Source: JAKAVK01 sp964419095
Lineage (GTDB): Archaea; Micrarchaeota; Micrarchaeia; Micrarchaeales; CABMGC01
Length of the DNA stretch: 64,000 bases
Assembly: GCA_964419095.1 (NCBI GenBank)
Contig: CAYQOG010000001.1
Coordinates: 1 to 64,000 of the forward strand
Direction of reading: 5' to 3'
Of the stretch, positions 50,393-59,617 are shown one piece after another. The notes under the pieces were generated by a model. That model was not told the origin of the DNA. It did not search any database and saw nothing but the letters and a program-made list of their open reading frames with translations. Every line of letters begins with the position of its first letter. The stretch's first letter is position 1. The translations under genes and the position numbers were made by a program.

Positions 50393-51496
50393 TCAGTCGG
50401 CAAGGCCTCTCAGGAAGAATCTCTTTATGACCACGCTCGGAAGGTCCATGTCCCCGTATCTTTCCAGGAAACCCTCAATGCCAAGCTTCTTCGAGACGCT
50501 TACTATTCTACCCAAATTCTCATGGCTGAGTGACGAATAGAATTTATTGGCCATGGAATGCAATCGCATCTCAAGCCCATACTTCTTCATGAATGCGGTC
50601 TCATAATCCGCAAGGCTCGCGCCGTTGCTGAGATGCTTCCCTATCGATTCTGCCGCAATCAAGGCCGCATTGCTTCCGAATATTATCCCCCCGCCTGTAG
50701 TTGCCTTGACCTGGCCTGCCGCATCGCCGACCAGCAGCACGCGCCTCTTTTCATCTACAATCCTCTCCCGCCTTGCCATCGGTATGATGCTGGCGCCTCC
50801 TGTGATGGGGCGATGGCCATCAACCATGTCGGCCACCGCCTTGGTCTGCACGAATCTCTCGAATGCGAGCTTGCTGTTCCTGAAACCCGTGTCCACTCCT
50901 ATGCCCACTTCGAGTATGTCGCGCGTATTGGGGCACATCCAGCCGAATAAGCCCGGAGTGAACCTGTTATCGAAGAAAAGGTCGACGATTTCGGGGTTCC
51001 CTGCCGAGACATTGTACTCTGCCTTGTAGGTCAGCGAATACCTTGGAATCTGGCCCATCGAGAAGTGCCTTGCCACTGTGGAAACGGCGCCATCCGCACC
51101 TATTATTATGCCATTCCTGCTTATCGAATCGAGCTCCGCAGCCGATACCCGCTTTCTGGTTTCAACTGCCGCTCCTGCCGAAGCCGCATCATCCTTGCAT
51201 ATCCCATTGAGCCTCTTCCTGTCCAGCACCACTGCTACAGGATCCTTGGTCCTTATGCTAAGAGTCTTCCCTCCCGCATGTATGTTCGCGCCTTTCAGCG
51301 TGTTTGTCAGTGCGGTCCTGTAATCCACTCCAAGGCTACGCAGTCCTTTCACGGAGAGTATCCCCGATGCATGTATCGGGTGGCCAATGACCGCCTTCTG
51401 CTCGTAGACCCTGGTGGAAATGCCCTTTTCAGCTAGCGCTCTTGCTGCAATCATGCCCGCAGTTCCGCCGCCGATGACCGATACCTTCTCCTTCAA
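50393..51496 (-). CDS. Geranylgeranyl reductase-family flavoprotein
   Basis: A 367-residue FAD-dependent oxidoreductase. The N-terminal dinucleotide fold is VSVIGGGTAGMIAARALAEKG (split: G-G-G-T-A-G), then G-A-D-G (GADGAVSTVARH) and the C-terminal FAD motif VGDAAGQVKATTGGGI, typical of archaeal geranylgeranyl reductases that saturate the isoprenoid chains of membrane lipids. The TATA box (CTATATAAAG at 51514-51523) is inside the longer frame that opens at 51565, so a TTG start at 51496 is preferred. The exact substrate cannot be told. Confidence 0.85.
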   Translation of the reverse strand: MKEKVSVIGGGTAGMIAARALAEKGISTRVYEQKAVIGHPIHASGILSVKGLRSLGVDYRTALTNTLKGANIHAGGKTLSIRTKDPVAVVLDRKRLNGICKDDAASAGAAVETRKRVSAAELDSISRNGIIIGADGAVSTVARHFSMGQIPRYSLTYKAEYNVSAGNPEIVDLFFDNRFTPGLFGWMCPNTRDILEVGIGVDTGFRNSKLAFERFVQTKAVADMVDGHRPITGGASIIPMARRERIVDEKRRVLLVGDAAGQVKATTGGGIIFGSNAALIAAESIGKHLSNGASLADYETAFMKKYGLEMRLHSMANKFYSSLSHENLGRIVSVSKKLGIEGFLERYGDMDLPSVVIKRFFLRGLAD

Positions 51497-51597
51497 ACAA
51501 GCACCGTAGTCTGCTTTATATAGCTTATCTAACAAAGATAAAATCGAATACTTATCAGCTGGCAAACTTATTTATCCTGTTCGGTGCGTGGCATAAT

Positions 51598-54500
51598 ATG
51601 TCGCTATTATCGGCAATACTAATCGGCTTCCTATCAATCATAGTGCCTGGGTTTTTCGTCTCCCTGGCATTGCTAAGGAGGACCAAATTCGGCCTTTTTG
51701 AGATAACGGTCATAGGCTTCATACTGGGCATGATCCTTGTCCCGATGGCCGTGTGGCTCGAGTCATACCTGATAAACGTCTCCCCGGTCTTCTCGTTCTC
51801 GGCAGGACTCTACAACGCAAACGTAGTGGCCATAACAATAATCGGGATAATATTCTGCTTCAGGCAGGGCGCATTCAAGGATCTTGGCGTCAGCCTCTCC
51901 GCGGGAATGCGGAACCGCTCGCCAGCGCAGGAGAGCAAGGCAATAGAGACTGATTACAGGAAAAGGCTCTCCGAGCTCCGCGTCACAATCTCAAGGCTCA
52001 AGGTGGACATGAAGCTGCTGAAGCAGCACGAGCAGGAGGAGCTTGACCTCGCAAGGCGCCATGAGGAGGAGATGCAGGCGCTCAAGAGCGCAGGGCCAGA
52101 GGAGAAGAACGCGGTGATGGCGCAGCACAGTAACCAGGAAAGAAGGCTCTTCGAGGAGCACGAGCGCGAGGAGAGGATGCTGCTCCGCACTGCAACCACC
52201 CCATCCGCGCCGATTACACAGAATGCATTCAAGCTCAACTGGATATGGCTCTTCGTCCTCGGGCTCATGGCAGCGACATTCGTTACGAGGTTCGCAAGCA
52301 TAACCGCAGCGCCCAGGTATTTTGAATTCGACCCGTATTTCGACATGGTCAGCACCCAATACATAATCACATACGGATACCAGCTCTACCTTGACACATC
52401 CGCATGGCCCAGCGCGGTCAACGGAACGAACCACAGGGCAGAACCGCTGATACCTTACATCGAGGCATATTGGTATGACATATCAGCGCCGCAGCACCAG
52501 ACCACGCTTGCGGGACCTATCGCGCCTTCCCTTGGAAGCCCTGTACCACTTTCTACAGGAACCGCCTCGTCACAGGCTCCGCCAAACACGAATCTTCTCA
52601 GCCTGGTCAGCAGCTATTATCCTCCTATCGCAGCGGCACTTCTTGTATTCGTCGTATTTATCCTTCTCTACCATCTTTACGGAGACTTCCCCGCAATAAT
52701 AGGCGCGGTGCTGGCAGCTGCAATGCCGACTCTGATAAGCACCTTCATAGCAGGAGAGCAGCTCCTCGAACCTTTCGGAATACTGCTCCTCTTCTTCTTC
52801 CTCGCCACGTATCTGATGGCGACAGAGAATCCCAATGAAAAGAGATACGCGATACTCGCAGGCCTCGCCTTTGCATCAAACTTCCTCGGCGCGCAATACT
52901 ACACTGTGCCTGCAGGAGTCCTCGCAGTATACATACTTGCACAGGGCCTATTCAACGTGCTCAAGCAGAGGCCGATGCGCGACTTCTACATAATGAACAT
53001 AATAGTCATCGCCGTATTCACAATCATATTCGCACTCTACATCCCATACGCGGCAACGCTCCAGAACAGAATACCGAGCTACTTCGGCGTGCCGACAATA
53101 GTGAGCTTCCCAGTGGCCGCGCTCCTGATAGTCGCGGCGTTCGAGTACATACCGTTGCTCGCAAAGGAGTACAAGATCGTTGACATCAAGACGGACCTGA
53201 AAACCTATCTTATCTGGCTGGCGCTCCTCGCGGTCATACTGACAGGACTCATATTCACTACCCCGCTCGGCAAGCCTGTCGACGCATATCTCACGCTGAG
53301 CAAGCATTTCACGACTCCTTCCTCGCCGCTCTTCATGACCGTCCAGGAGTACGCCCCCACCGGCCTCACCTTCGACTTCGGCGCGAATGGCTTCGGGCTG
53401 ATTGCACAGAGCATAGCGGGATTCCCGCTGATACTCTGGATTGTGCTGATACTTTTCGTGGCCATAGAGCTTTACGCCATATTCATGAAGAACTCGCAGT
53501 CAGGGATCATGGTCCTCGCATTCGTGATACCTCTCGCATTTGCAGGAATGTCCGAGGTAAAGTACCTGCCCCATTTCGGCGTAGCGTACATAATAGCCAT
53601 AGGCGTCATCTTCGGAGAGCTCTTCATATACCTCAGGGATCGTGGGGCGTCAAACACGCAGCTCTGGCTCCTATATGGCTTCGGAAGCCTCATAGTGATG
53701 GCCGAATTCGTCTCGTATATCGGACTTGGAGTGCTTCCCGCAGCGCTAAACCAGAACTGCAATGCAATAGCCACGGCGGGAAACAATGTAGGCGCCGACC
53801 TCTACTGCAACACCCTGCCTACGTACTGGTTGGATGCAACGGCATGGATGCGCGCAAACGTCGGCCCTTACGGCCCTAGGATACTCTCATGGTGGGACTA
53901 TGGCGACTGGATCAACTGGTTCGGCAACAGCAACGCCGTGCTCAGGGGAGACAACGCCGTGCCGCAGGCCGATTACAACACCGCAGCCAATTTCGTGCTG
54001 GGAAACGCCAGCGGATACGGCCCCGCCAGGCTCGCATCGTTCATGGACATTTCACAGGCAAAATACGTCCTTTTCGACGACCAGCTGGTTCCGAAGTGGG
54101 GCGCGCTGGACTTCCTCGCATGCATAGATACCAATCAAACCACCCAGGCATACGCAACGGCGCAGGGCAAGCTCTACAACCAGAGCTTCATACTCGGCAC
54201 ATCTCCTTGCGAGGTAGCGCACGACCCTGCCGAGCTTCTGGTTCCCTCAAACGTCACCAGCGTCAATGAGTTCTGCTCGTTCTCCAATTCGACTACGAGC
54301 AACGCAACTGCGCTTCAGAGCATAGTGATAATCGGACAGGCATCCGCGAACCTCACGTACTGCCTGCCCACCGCATTCCTGCAGACCGGGAACCCCACAA
54401 GGCTGCTCTACCAGAACGGCACCAAGTCAAATGCAGTGGTAACCACGAACCTCTATGAGGGAAGCTTCAGGACATCCCCAGGCCAGTCTTTCTACACGTT

Positions 54501-54765
54501 CGTGCTCATCTACCTGCCGAACGGGCCCAACGGTACCATAACTGACGCGCCGTCGCAGTTCTACAACTCCAACTACTACCGCGGCTACTTCCTCGGCAAG
54601 CTGCCGGGATTCACGCTCGCGTACCCGGGCAACTTCACCGGAGTCAATTACGTAAACTCGACAAGCAAGATAATGATCTTCTCGCTCAACAACTTCACAG
54701 GAAGCCTGCCCAAGGTGCTCCCGAAGCCCAAGTACGTCAACAACAGCTATGTGATGCCCGGCTGA
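51598..54765 (+). CDS. aglB: STT3/AglB oligosaccharyltransferase with extra N-terminal domain
   Basis: A 1055-residue oligosaccharyltransferase that transfers lipid-linked glycans to asparagine outside the cell. The catalytic W-W-D-Y-G is at 765-769 and the first acidic motif E-F-D-P-Y-F-D at 243-249; about 10 membrane segments lie between, and the soluble C-terminal domain follows. In ordinary AglB the acidic motif lies near residue 45. Here about 200 residues precede it: three membrane segments (about 3-26, 34-58, 65-88) and a long charged coiled coil (about 118-200). A TATA element at 51564-51574 supports the leaderless ATG at 51598. GT4 and a sequon-rich protein follow. Confidence 0.93.
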   Translation: MSLLSAILIGFLSIIVPGFFVSLALLRRTKFGLFEITVIGFILGMILVPMAVWLESYLINVSPVFSFSAGLYNANVVAITIIGIIFCFRQGAFKDLGVSLSAGMRNRSPAQESKAIETDYRKRLSELRVTISRLKVDMKLLKQHEQEELDLARRHEEEMQALKSAGPEEKNAVMAQHSNQERRLFEEHEREERMLLRTATTPSAPITQNAFKLNWIWLFVLGLMAATFVTRFASITAAPRYFEFDPYFDMVSTQYIITYGYQLYLDTSAWPSAVNGTNHRAEPLIPYIEAYWYDISAPQHQTTLAGPIAPSLGSPVPLSTGTASSQAPPNTNLLSLVSSYYPPIAAALLVFVVFILLYHLYGDFPAIIGAVLAAAMPTLISTFIAGEQLLEPFGILLLFFFLATYLMATENPNEKRYAILAGLAFASNFLGAQYYTVPAGVLAVYILAQGLFNVLKQRPMRDFYIMNIIVIAVFTIIFALYIPYAATLQNRIPSYFGVPTIVSFPVAALLIVAAFEYIPLLAKEYKIVDIKTDLKTYLIWLALLAVILTGLIFTTPLGKPVDAYLTLSKHFTTPSSPLFMTVQEYAPTGLTFDFGANGFGLIAQSIAGFPLILWIVLILFVAIELYAIFMKNSQSGIMVLAFVIPLAFAGMSEVKYLPHFGVAYIIAIGVIFGELFIYLRDRGASNTQLWLLYGFGSLIVMAEFVSYIGLGVLPAALNQNCNAIATAGNNVGADLYCNTLPTYWLDATAWMRANVGPYGPRILSWWDYGDWINWFGNSNAVLRGDNAVPQADYNTAANFVLGNASGYGPARLASFMDISQAKYVLFDDQLVPKWGALDFLACIDTNQTTQAYATAQGKLYNQSFILGTSPCEVAHDPAELLVPSNVTSVNEFCSFSNSTTSNATALQSIVIIGQASANLTYCLPTAFLQTGNPTRLLYQNGTKSNAVVTTNLYEGSFRTSPGQSFYTFVLIYLPNGPNGTITDAPSQFYNSNYYRGYFLGKLPGFTLAYPGNFTGVNYVNSTSKIMIFSLNNFTGSLPKVLPKPKYVNNSYVMPG

Positions 54766-54799
54766 TCTCTCTTCTGTCTCTAAGCCAAAGGATGATCGA

Positions 54800-55945
54800 A
54801 TGAAGATGCTGCTGGTTCAGCCTTATCTGAACCTAATGGGAGGGGTGGACCGCGTCATACTACAGATAGCAAAGCATTACGACGCGAAGATACTCACCCT
54901 TGAGTACGACAAGAAGGCCGCATTCCCCGAATTCTCAAAGCTCGACATAGAGGTCATCAAGAAAAAGGACGGAGTATCCAATCTCCTTCCATACAGGGCT
55001 TCGCAGGGCTTCAGGTATGGCTACAACTTCTACAGGATGCGGGTAAAGGAGGATTACGATGTGCTCAATCCGCACATCTCCCCGAGCGAATGGATCAGGC
55101 AGAGGAACGAGCGCGTGCTCTGGTACTGCCACACCCCTCCCAGGGAGGTATACGATCTCTATTCCGTCCGCATGCATGGCAGGTCCACACATGACAAGCT
55201 CATCTACGCCGCGATGGTCAAGACCTACAAGTTCATAGCCGGGAGAGTAGTCAAGAAGATAGAGGAGATAGCCACGAACAGCAGCGTCACCGAGGAGAGG
55301 ATAGGGAAATACTTCAATAGAAATGCCACGGTCATAAACCCGGGAATAGACGCAAAGGAATACTGCAACAAGGGCGACGAGAGATTCTTCTTCTACCCGT
55401 CGAGGATAGTGCCAAACAAGAGGCAGGATTACGTAATAGACGCTTTCAAGCAGTTCGCAAGGAAATCGAAGGACAGCAGGCAGAAACTGGTTCTTGCAGG
55501 GGCCTTGTCAAATGATCCGGAGCACAAGGCATACCTCGAGAAGCTGAAATCTGCCGCGAAAGGCCACAATGTCGAGATAATGACCAATGTTCCCGATTCA
55601 ACGCTCAACAGGCTCTATTCAAGATGCACGGCCGTGATGTTCGCCGCGATAAACGAGGATTACGGCTTCATACCGCTCGAGGCGATGGCAAGCTCCAAGC
55701 CCACAGTCTCTGTAAACGAGGGAGGGCCGAGGGAAACCATACTCGAAGGAAAGACGGGATACCTTGTCAACTCGCCGCAGATGATGGCCACGCGCATGAA
55801 GCTGATAACGGAGCATCCTGACCTCGCCGCAAAGCTGGGCAGGGAAGGGAGAAGGAGGGTCGAGCGCGATTATACTTGGGAGAGCTTCTTCGGGAAGTTC
55901 GACAAGGTCGCAAGGAAGGTAAGCAAGTCAGGCACGCAGAAATAA
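54800..55945 (+). CDS. Glycosyltransferase family 4
   Basis: A 381-residue GT-B fold transferase. It shows the N-terminal LNLMGGVDRVILQIA, the acceptor/donor-site segment FFFYPSRIVPNKRQDYVIDA, and the E-x7-E motif EDYGFIPLE. It lacks membrane segments, so it acts on the cytoplasmic face, probably on dolichol-linked or related glycan precursors for the STT3 encoded just upstream. Donor sugar unknown. Confidence 0.9.
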   Translation: MKMLLVQPYLNLMGGVDRVILQIAKHYDAKILTLEYDKKAAFPEFSKLDIEVIKKKDGVSNLLPYRASQGFRYGYNFYRMRVKEDYDVLNPHISPSEWIRQRNERVLWYCHTPPREVYDLYSVRMHGRSTHDKLIYAAMVKTYKFIAGRVVKKIEEIATNSSVTEERIGKYFNRNATVINPGIDAKEYCNKGDERFFFYPSRIVPNKRQDYVIDAFKQFARKSKDSRQKLVLAGALSNDPEHKAYLEKLKSAAKGHNVEIMTNVPDSTLNRLYSRCTAVMFAAINEDYGFIPLEAMASSKPTVSVNEGGPRETILEGKTGYLVNSPQMMATRMKLITEHPDLAAKLGREGRRRVERDYTWESFFGKFDKVARKVSKSGTQK

Positions 55946-55963
55946 AAACGTCTGGTTCGGAGT

Positions 55964-57187
55964 ATGCCTATGGCAAAAAGAAGGCATGCGTTTTCGGCGC
56001 TCGCAGTGGCGCTTTTCATGGCATCTGGTCTCGTCTCGGCCCAATGGATCCAGACAAGCGCATACCCAATAAACGTTACAGACCAGCAGTGCTTCACCTA
56101 CTCCGGATTCATCTACTGCATGGGCGGAGGGACATTCCTGTCTTATACCACCGCCTCTTACTCAACCCAGCTTGGCAATCCCGGACTTGGATACTGGAAC
56201 CAGGTCGGCAGCTACCCTGCTCCGGTGACCGGGCAGAGCTGCGTTTATTACTCCGGAGGCGTTTATTGCATAGGAGGATACAACAGGACACAGTTCTCGA
56301 ATCAGACTTACACCGCCTTGTTTGTCAACGGCGGCATATCGGCATGGAGGGCTCTCGCGCAGTACCCTGCGGTCGTATCGGGACTGGGATGCGCGTCATC
56401 GGGAAATTATATCATATGTGCGGGAGGCGCGAACGCATATTCGCAGCCTACCGACTCAGTGTACATGACCCAGATATCCGGAAACGTGCTTATAGCTCCA
56501 GGCGCGCTTGAGGAATCTTTCGTATGGGCTCCTGAACCTCAGTACCCGATCAACGTGAGCGGCGCATCATGCGTAGGATACGGCAATAGCATCTACTGCA
56601 TGGGAGGCAGCACCGGCTCGAATTACACAAATGCAACATATTCCGCTTCGGCAAGCCCGCAGGGCCTATCCCAATGGACCGTTTCAACAAGATATCCTGT
56701 GGCTGCTGGAGGCATGAGCTGCACAGTCTATCAGGGATATGTCACCTGCACCGGAGGGAATGACAACTCCGGATATCTCAACGAGACCTTCTTCGCGCCT
56801 CTCGGACCCGCGGGAATAGGACTTTGGTCGCGCTCATCCGATTATCCTGTCCAGGCAACCGGAATGGGATGCGCTACCGCGCAAGGGCTGATGTACTGCA
56901 TAGGAGGATACGACGGCTTCGGCTACGTCAACTCGACTTACTACCTGCATCTCAATTTCGAATCCGCTCCTACCACCGCTGTGCAGGTGGCTCCGAATCC
57001 CTCAAACCTCGGATCAGGCAGCACAACTACTATAACATCGAATGCGGGAGGCGGAAGCGGCGCCAATTATGCCATTTATATTGCAATTGCAGCGCTGGTC
57101 CTCGTCGCAATAATGGCATATTTCTATGTTTCGCGCCAGGCAAAATCCAAGAACCAGAGAGTCTCAGACGGCTCCTCTCAACCTTGA
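55964..57187 (+). CDS. Surface six-repeat propeller protein with paired cysteines
   Basis: A 407-residue exported protein: signal peptide (about 5-26), six repeats of about 50 residues, linker, and a C-terminal membrane anchor (AIYIAIAALVLVAIMAYFYV). Each repeat reads roughly W-x3-xx-Y-P-x-x-V-x-G-x-x-C-x8-9-Y-C-x-G-G ... N-x-T-Y, like a Kelch blade but with one cysteine pair per blade. At least eight Asn-Xaa-Ser/Thr sequons occur, so it is a good N-glycan acceptor for the adjacent STT3. The cysteines may form a disulfide in each blade. It overlaps the convergent ribL gene by 24 bases. Confidence 0.8.
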   Translation: MPMAKRRHAFSALAVALFMASGLVSAQWIQTSAYPINVTDQQCFTYSGFIYCMGGGTFLSYTTASYSTQLGNPGLGYWNQVGSYPAPVTGQSCVYYSGGVYCIGGYNRTQFSNQTYTALFVNGGISAWRALAQYPAVVSGLGCASSGNYIICAGGANAYSQPTDSVYMTQISGNVLIAPGALEESFVWAPEPQYPINVSGASCVGYGNSIYCMGGSTGSNYTNATYSASASPQGLSQWTVSTRYPVAAGGMSCTVYQGYVTCTGGNDNSGYLNETFFAPLGPAGIGLWSRSSDYPVQATGMGCATAQGLMYCIGGYDGFGYVNSTYYLHLNFESAPTTAVQVAPNPSNLGSGSTTTITSNAGGGSGANYAIYIAIAALVLVAIMAYFYVSRQAKSKNQRVSDGSSQP

Positions 57188-57589
57188 GCTCTTGTGCCTC
57201 GATTCGCCTTTCGCAAGGCCTATCCTGACTATCCTTGCATTTATTCCATAGGTCCTGAGGTTGCCTTTCAGCCTAGGTACGTCTACGCGCTGGTCATATC
57301 CCAGCGCAATGACATCCGGTTTGTATCTCTTGAGCACAGCATAGATGCCGTTCTTGTCCTTGATCTTGTTTCCGAGCACCGCAAGGTCGACCGGCTTGAG
57401 CGCGCCTATCATGCGCACCCTTTCCTTCTCGTTGAATACGGGCTTCCTGTGCTTGAACATCCTTATGCTCGAATCCCGTGCGACAATGACGATAAGCCTG
57501 TTCCCAAGCGCCTTCGCCTTCTCAAGGTAGGTGAGATGGCCCGGATGCACTATGTCAAAAGAGCCGAACCCAAGAACCGTTTTTTTCAT
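57164..57589 (-). CDS. ribL: Archaeal FAD synthase (RibL type cytidylyltransferase fold)
   Basis: A 141-residue nucleotidyltransferase with the H-x-G-H motif in FDIVHPGHLTYLEKAKALG and the later segment ALGYDQRVD; the KSSRLR tail is basic. The pattern (GSFDIVHPGH, EKERVRMIGALKPVD) agrees with archaeal RibL, which makes FAD from FMN and ATP. The ATG at 57589, preceded by GGTGA, is used; the frame is open to 57628. A glycerol-3-phosphate cytidylyltransferase cannot be excluded. Confidence 0.85.
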   Translation of the reverse strand: MKKTVLGFGSFDIVHPGHLTYLEKAKALGNRLIVIVARDSSIRMFKHRKPVFNEKERVRMIGALKPVDLAVLGNKIKDKNGIYAVLKRYKPDVIALGYDQRVDVPRLKGNLRTYGINARIVRIGLAKGESRHKSSRLRGAV

Positions 57590-57599
57590 AATTTCACCC

Positions 57600-58235
57600 T
57601 TAGTAGGGGTTGTCAAGATCTCCTGCATCTGCAGGCTTTTTATACCTCTTTACGAAATTCGAGACCGTTGCTCTTGTATGGTTGTCGTATGCCTTAAGGT
57701 AGCCCCTCAATTTGCCTGGCTTTGTCACCTTGAGCAGTTCCGCGTAATCCTGTATCGACATTCTGCTCTTATAATAAAAGAGGTCAATCAACGTCTTCTC
57801 CGGATCCGAAACAGGCACAACTACGTCTCCATATTTCACATCCTCAAAGCCAAAATAGTATTTCCTCGGAATGTGATGCAGCACCAATCTGCTATCGCCT
57901 CTGTAAATTCCGATAAAGGATTTCTTTACGGGTCTCGTTGTCATAACCTCCATTTTTACCTGATCGTCTATCAGGTCCCGTATCATCAATGCCGCCAATC
58001 CTCCATAATAAAACGGGGTAAAGGCAAAACCCGCAAACTCATCTCTTTTGTGAAGGCTGAACACGCCCTTCATAACTTTATATACCCTGCGCTGCTTTGC
58101 CATTCTTGAGAGCGTCACTCTAATGATTCTGTCGTCCGTGCTCTTATTTTTTTCTGACAGCAGAACTCTGACGTCATTTAGAGTGAATGTCTTGAAATCC
58201 CTGAACGCATCCGTTATCCTATCCCCTAACTTCAT
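57600..58235 (-). CDS. AbiEi-like antitoxin
   Basis: A 211-residue protein with an N-terminal winged helix (about 10-60: FTLNDVRVLLSEKNKSTDDR, RVTLSRMAKQRRVYKVMKG) and a C-terminal domain typical of AbiEi family antitoxins of type IV systems. The domain order and the location directly after an AbiEii-like gene support the assignment. The start overlaps the toxin gene by 17 bases, so the order toxin-antitoxin is reversed compared with most abiE pairs, where the antitoxin comes first. Confidence 0.75.
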   Translation of the reverse strand: MKLGDRITDAFRDFKTFTLNDVRVLLSEKNKSTDDRIIRVTLSRMAKQRRVYKVMKGVFSLHKRDEFAGFAFTPFYYGGLAALMIRDLIDDQVKMEVMTTRPVKKSFIGIYRGDSRLVLHHIPRKYYFGFEDVKYGDVVVPVSDPEKTLIDLFYYKSRMSIQDYAELLKVTKPGKLRGYLKAYDNHTRATVSNFVKRYKKPADAGDLDNPY

Positions 58236-58896
58236 CCAACCACCTTTCCAATATGCCTATCATGTCTTTGAAACTTGGCGCAGCGCCGCTTAGGATCAGC
58301 TGCCTAAGGTCCTTTTCATTCTTTGGAGGTCTGTCCTTTATTTTTGTAAGGAAAGCGTCAATTTTCCTGCATATCTCTTTTGAAGGTTTGCCAATCTTGT
58401 CTTTGAGGACCATTATGTCATACAGGTCGTGTATCTCTTCAGCTCCATTAACATATTTGCTGAGATAAGTATCTATCTTCTCAACAAGCAGTTCTCCTGG
58501 ACCCAGGGCAAGTATCATCTTCCTTGATCCATCTACGCGCATGTATTCCACAGCATGGCCATCAGCCTTCCCGAATGTTATATCGAATTTCCCCGTAGTG
58601 CCATTGCCCCTGAATATTATGTGCAGTGTATTGGTTTTGTTGTTATACTTTTCCTCTCTTACCGGATAGTCGTTTTCTACAAGTAATTCGTGAATCTCCT
58701 TCTGGAGCCTGCTTTCTTCCGAGGCATCGAGATTACTATAGAAATCCAAATCTCGCGAAAACCTGTTTCCGCCATAGCAACGCCAGACTGCTGTTCCTCC
58801 ATGCATTACAAAGGCATCGTAATTCTTCACCAGAAGGTCAAGCGCGTCGTCTTCAAGCACGGCTCTATTCCTCTGAACCGCATCTAATATCTCCAT
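58219..58896 (-). CDS. AbiEii-like nucleotidyltransferase toxin
   Basis: A 225-residue nucleotidyltransferase-fold protein (AbiEii/AbiGii family). The catalytic motif G-G-T-A (33-36) and S-R-D-L-D-F (47-52) match the GS/GG ... DxD site; LVEKIDTYLSK and IHDLYDIMVLKDK complete the family pattern. Members modify tRNA or other acceptors with nucleotides and block growth; neutralisation by AbiEi is usual. Phage defence or plasmid-type maintenance is inferred. Its promoter lies next to the truncated LamG gene at 58960. Confidence 0.82.
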   Translation of the reverse strand: MEILDAVQRNRAVLEDDALDLLVKNYDAFVMHGGTAVWRCYGGNRFSRDLDFYSNLDASEESRLQKEIHELLVENDYPVREEKYNNKTNTLHIIFRGNGTTGKFDITFGKADGHAVEYMRVDGSRKMILALGPGELLVEKIDTYLSKYVNGAEEIHDLYDIMVLKDKIGKPSKEICRKIDAFLTKIKDRPPKNEKDLRQLILSGAAPSFKDMIGILERWLDEVRG

Positions 58897-58959
58897 ATTT
58901 TACAACACCTTATAGTTAACTATTACGTTAACAATAAGTATTTATACACCTATGCTAGC

Positions 58960-59564
58960 AGTAACTTTTTCGGCCATGCCAAATGCCAGAACTATCTTTA
59001 TCATTACTTCGCTGGCCAAAGTGCATGTATTGGAGGATCCCCACCTAACATTCAGGTATGGGCGACTGCAGGAGGCTCATGGACGCAGGTTTCTCCAGCT
59101 TCTGAGGCCCTAAGTCCGAACACCTGGTACAATGTAATATGGTACTATACCTCTTCAGGCGGCGGATATCATGTATAAACGGCGTTTCGCAAGGCGGCGC
59201 AACAGGAAGCGGATCCCTGTTTGCGGGAAGTACCCCGCTTATTATAAGTGGTTTTCCTACCGCAGTCTTGCTTGCTGACCTACAGATCTACAACACCTCT
59301 CTCCCTGCAAACGAGGCACAGGCACTTTATCAGGAAGGAATAGGAGGCGCGCCTATCAATCCAGCGTATGCAGTCGGATGGCGGCAGCTCAACGGAAATC
59401 CCAACGACTACTCTGGAAACCTGAATAATGGGGTCTCCACAAACGTCGCGTATACAACGTCTGGGCATCTGGGTATTCTGCACCTTGAGCCTCTCGCCTG
59501 CCAGGTCGAGAGGTCGGTAATGTATAAATATGTTTCTATGCCATATATTATCACGTATTATTAG
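58960..59564 (+). pseudogene. Truncated and frameshifted LamG surface-protein gene
   Basis: The 3' part of a LamG gene like those at 5300 and 8669. In frame one from about 58960 to 59175 it reads VWATAGGSWTQVSPASEAL and NTWYNVIWYYTSSGGGYHV, then TAA. Adding one T after GTATA at about 59178 restores the frame into NGVSQGGATGSG and DLQIYNTSLPANEAQALYQE, and finally GWRQLNGNPNDYSGN as in the intact copies. The pilin-like N-terminus and first half of the LamG fold are absent. The break coincides with the edge of the AbiE module, which may have replaced the 5' part. Confidence 0.75.
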
Positions 59565-59587
59565 GTCGTAAATTAAGCTTTTACGAC
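59565..59587. repeat. Inverted repeat upstream of the thermosome gene
   Basis: GTCGTAAA and TTTACGAC form a perfect 8-bp inverted repeat with a 7-base spacer. It lies downstream of two A/T-rich elements (TATAAATA near 59523 and CATATATTA near 59541) and 30 bases before the thermosome ATG. This is where archaeal heat-shock repressors commonly bind. A stem-loop role is possible as well. Confidence 0.45.
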
Positions 59588-59617
59588 TGTCAATTTTCTA
59601 ATTAAATAGGTGAAGAA

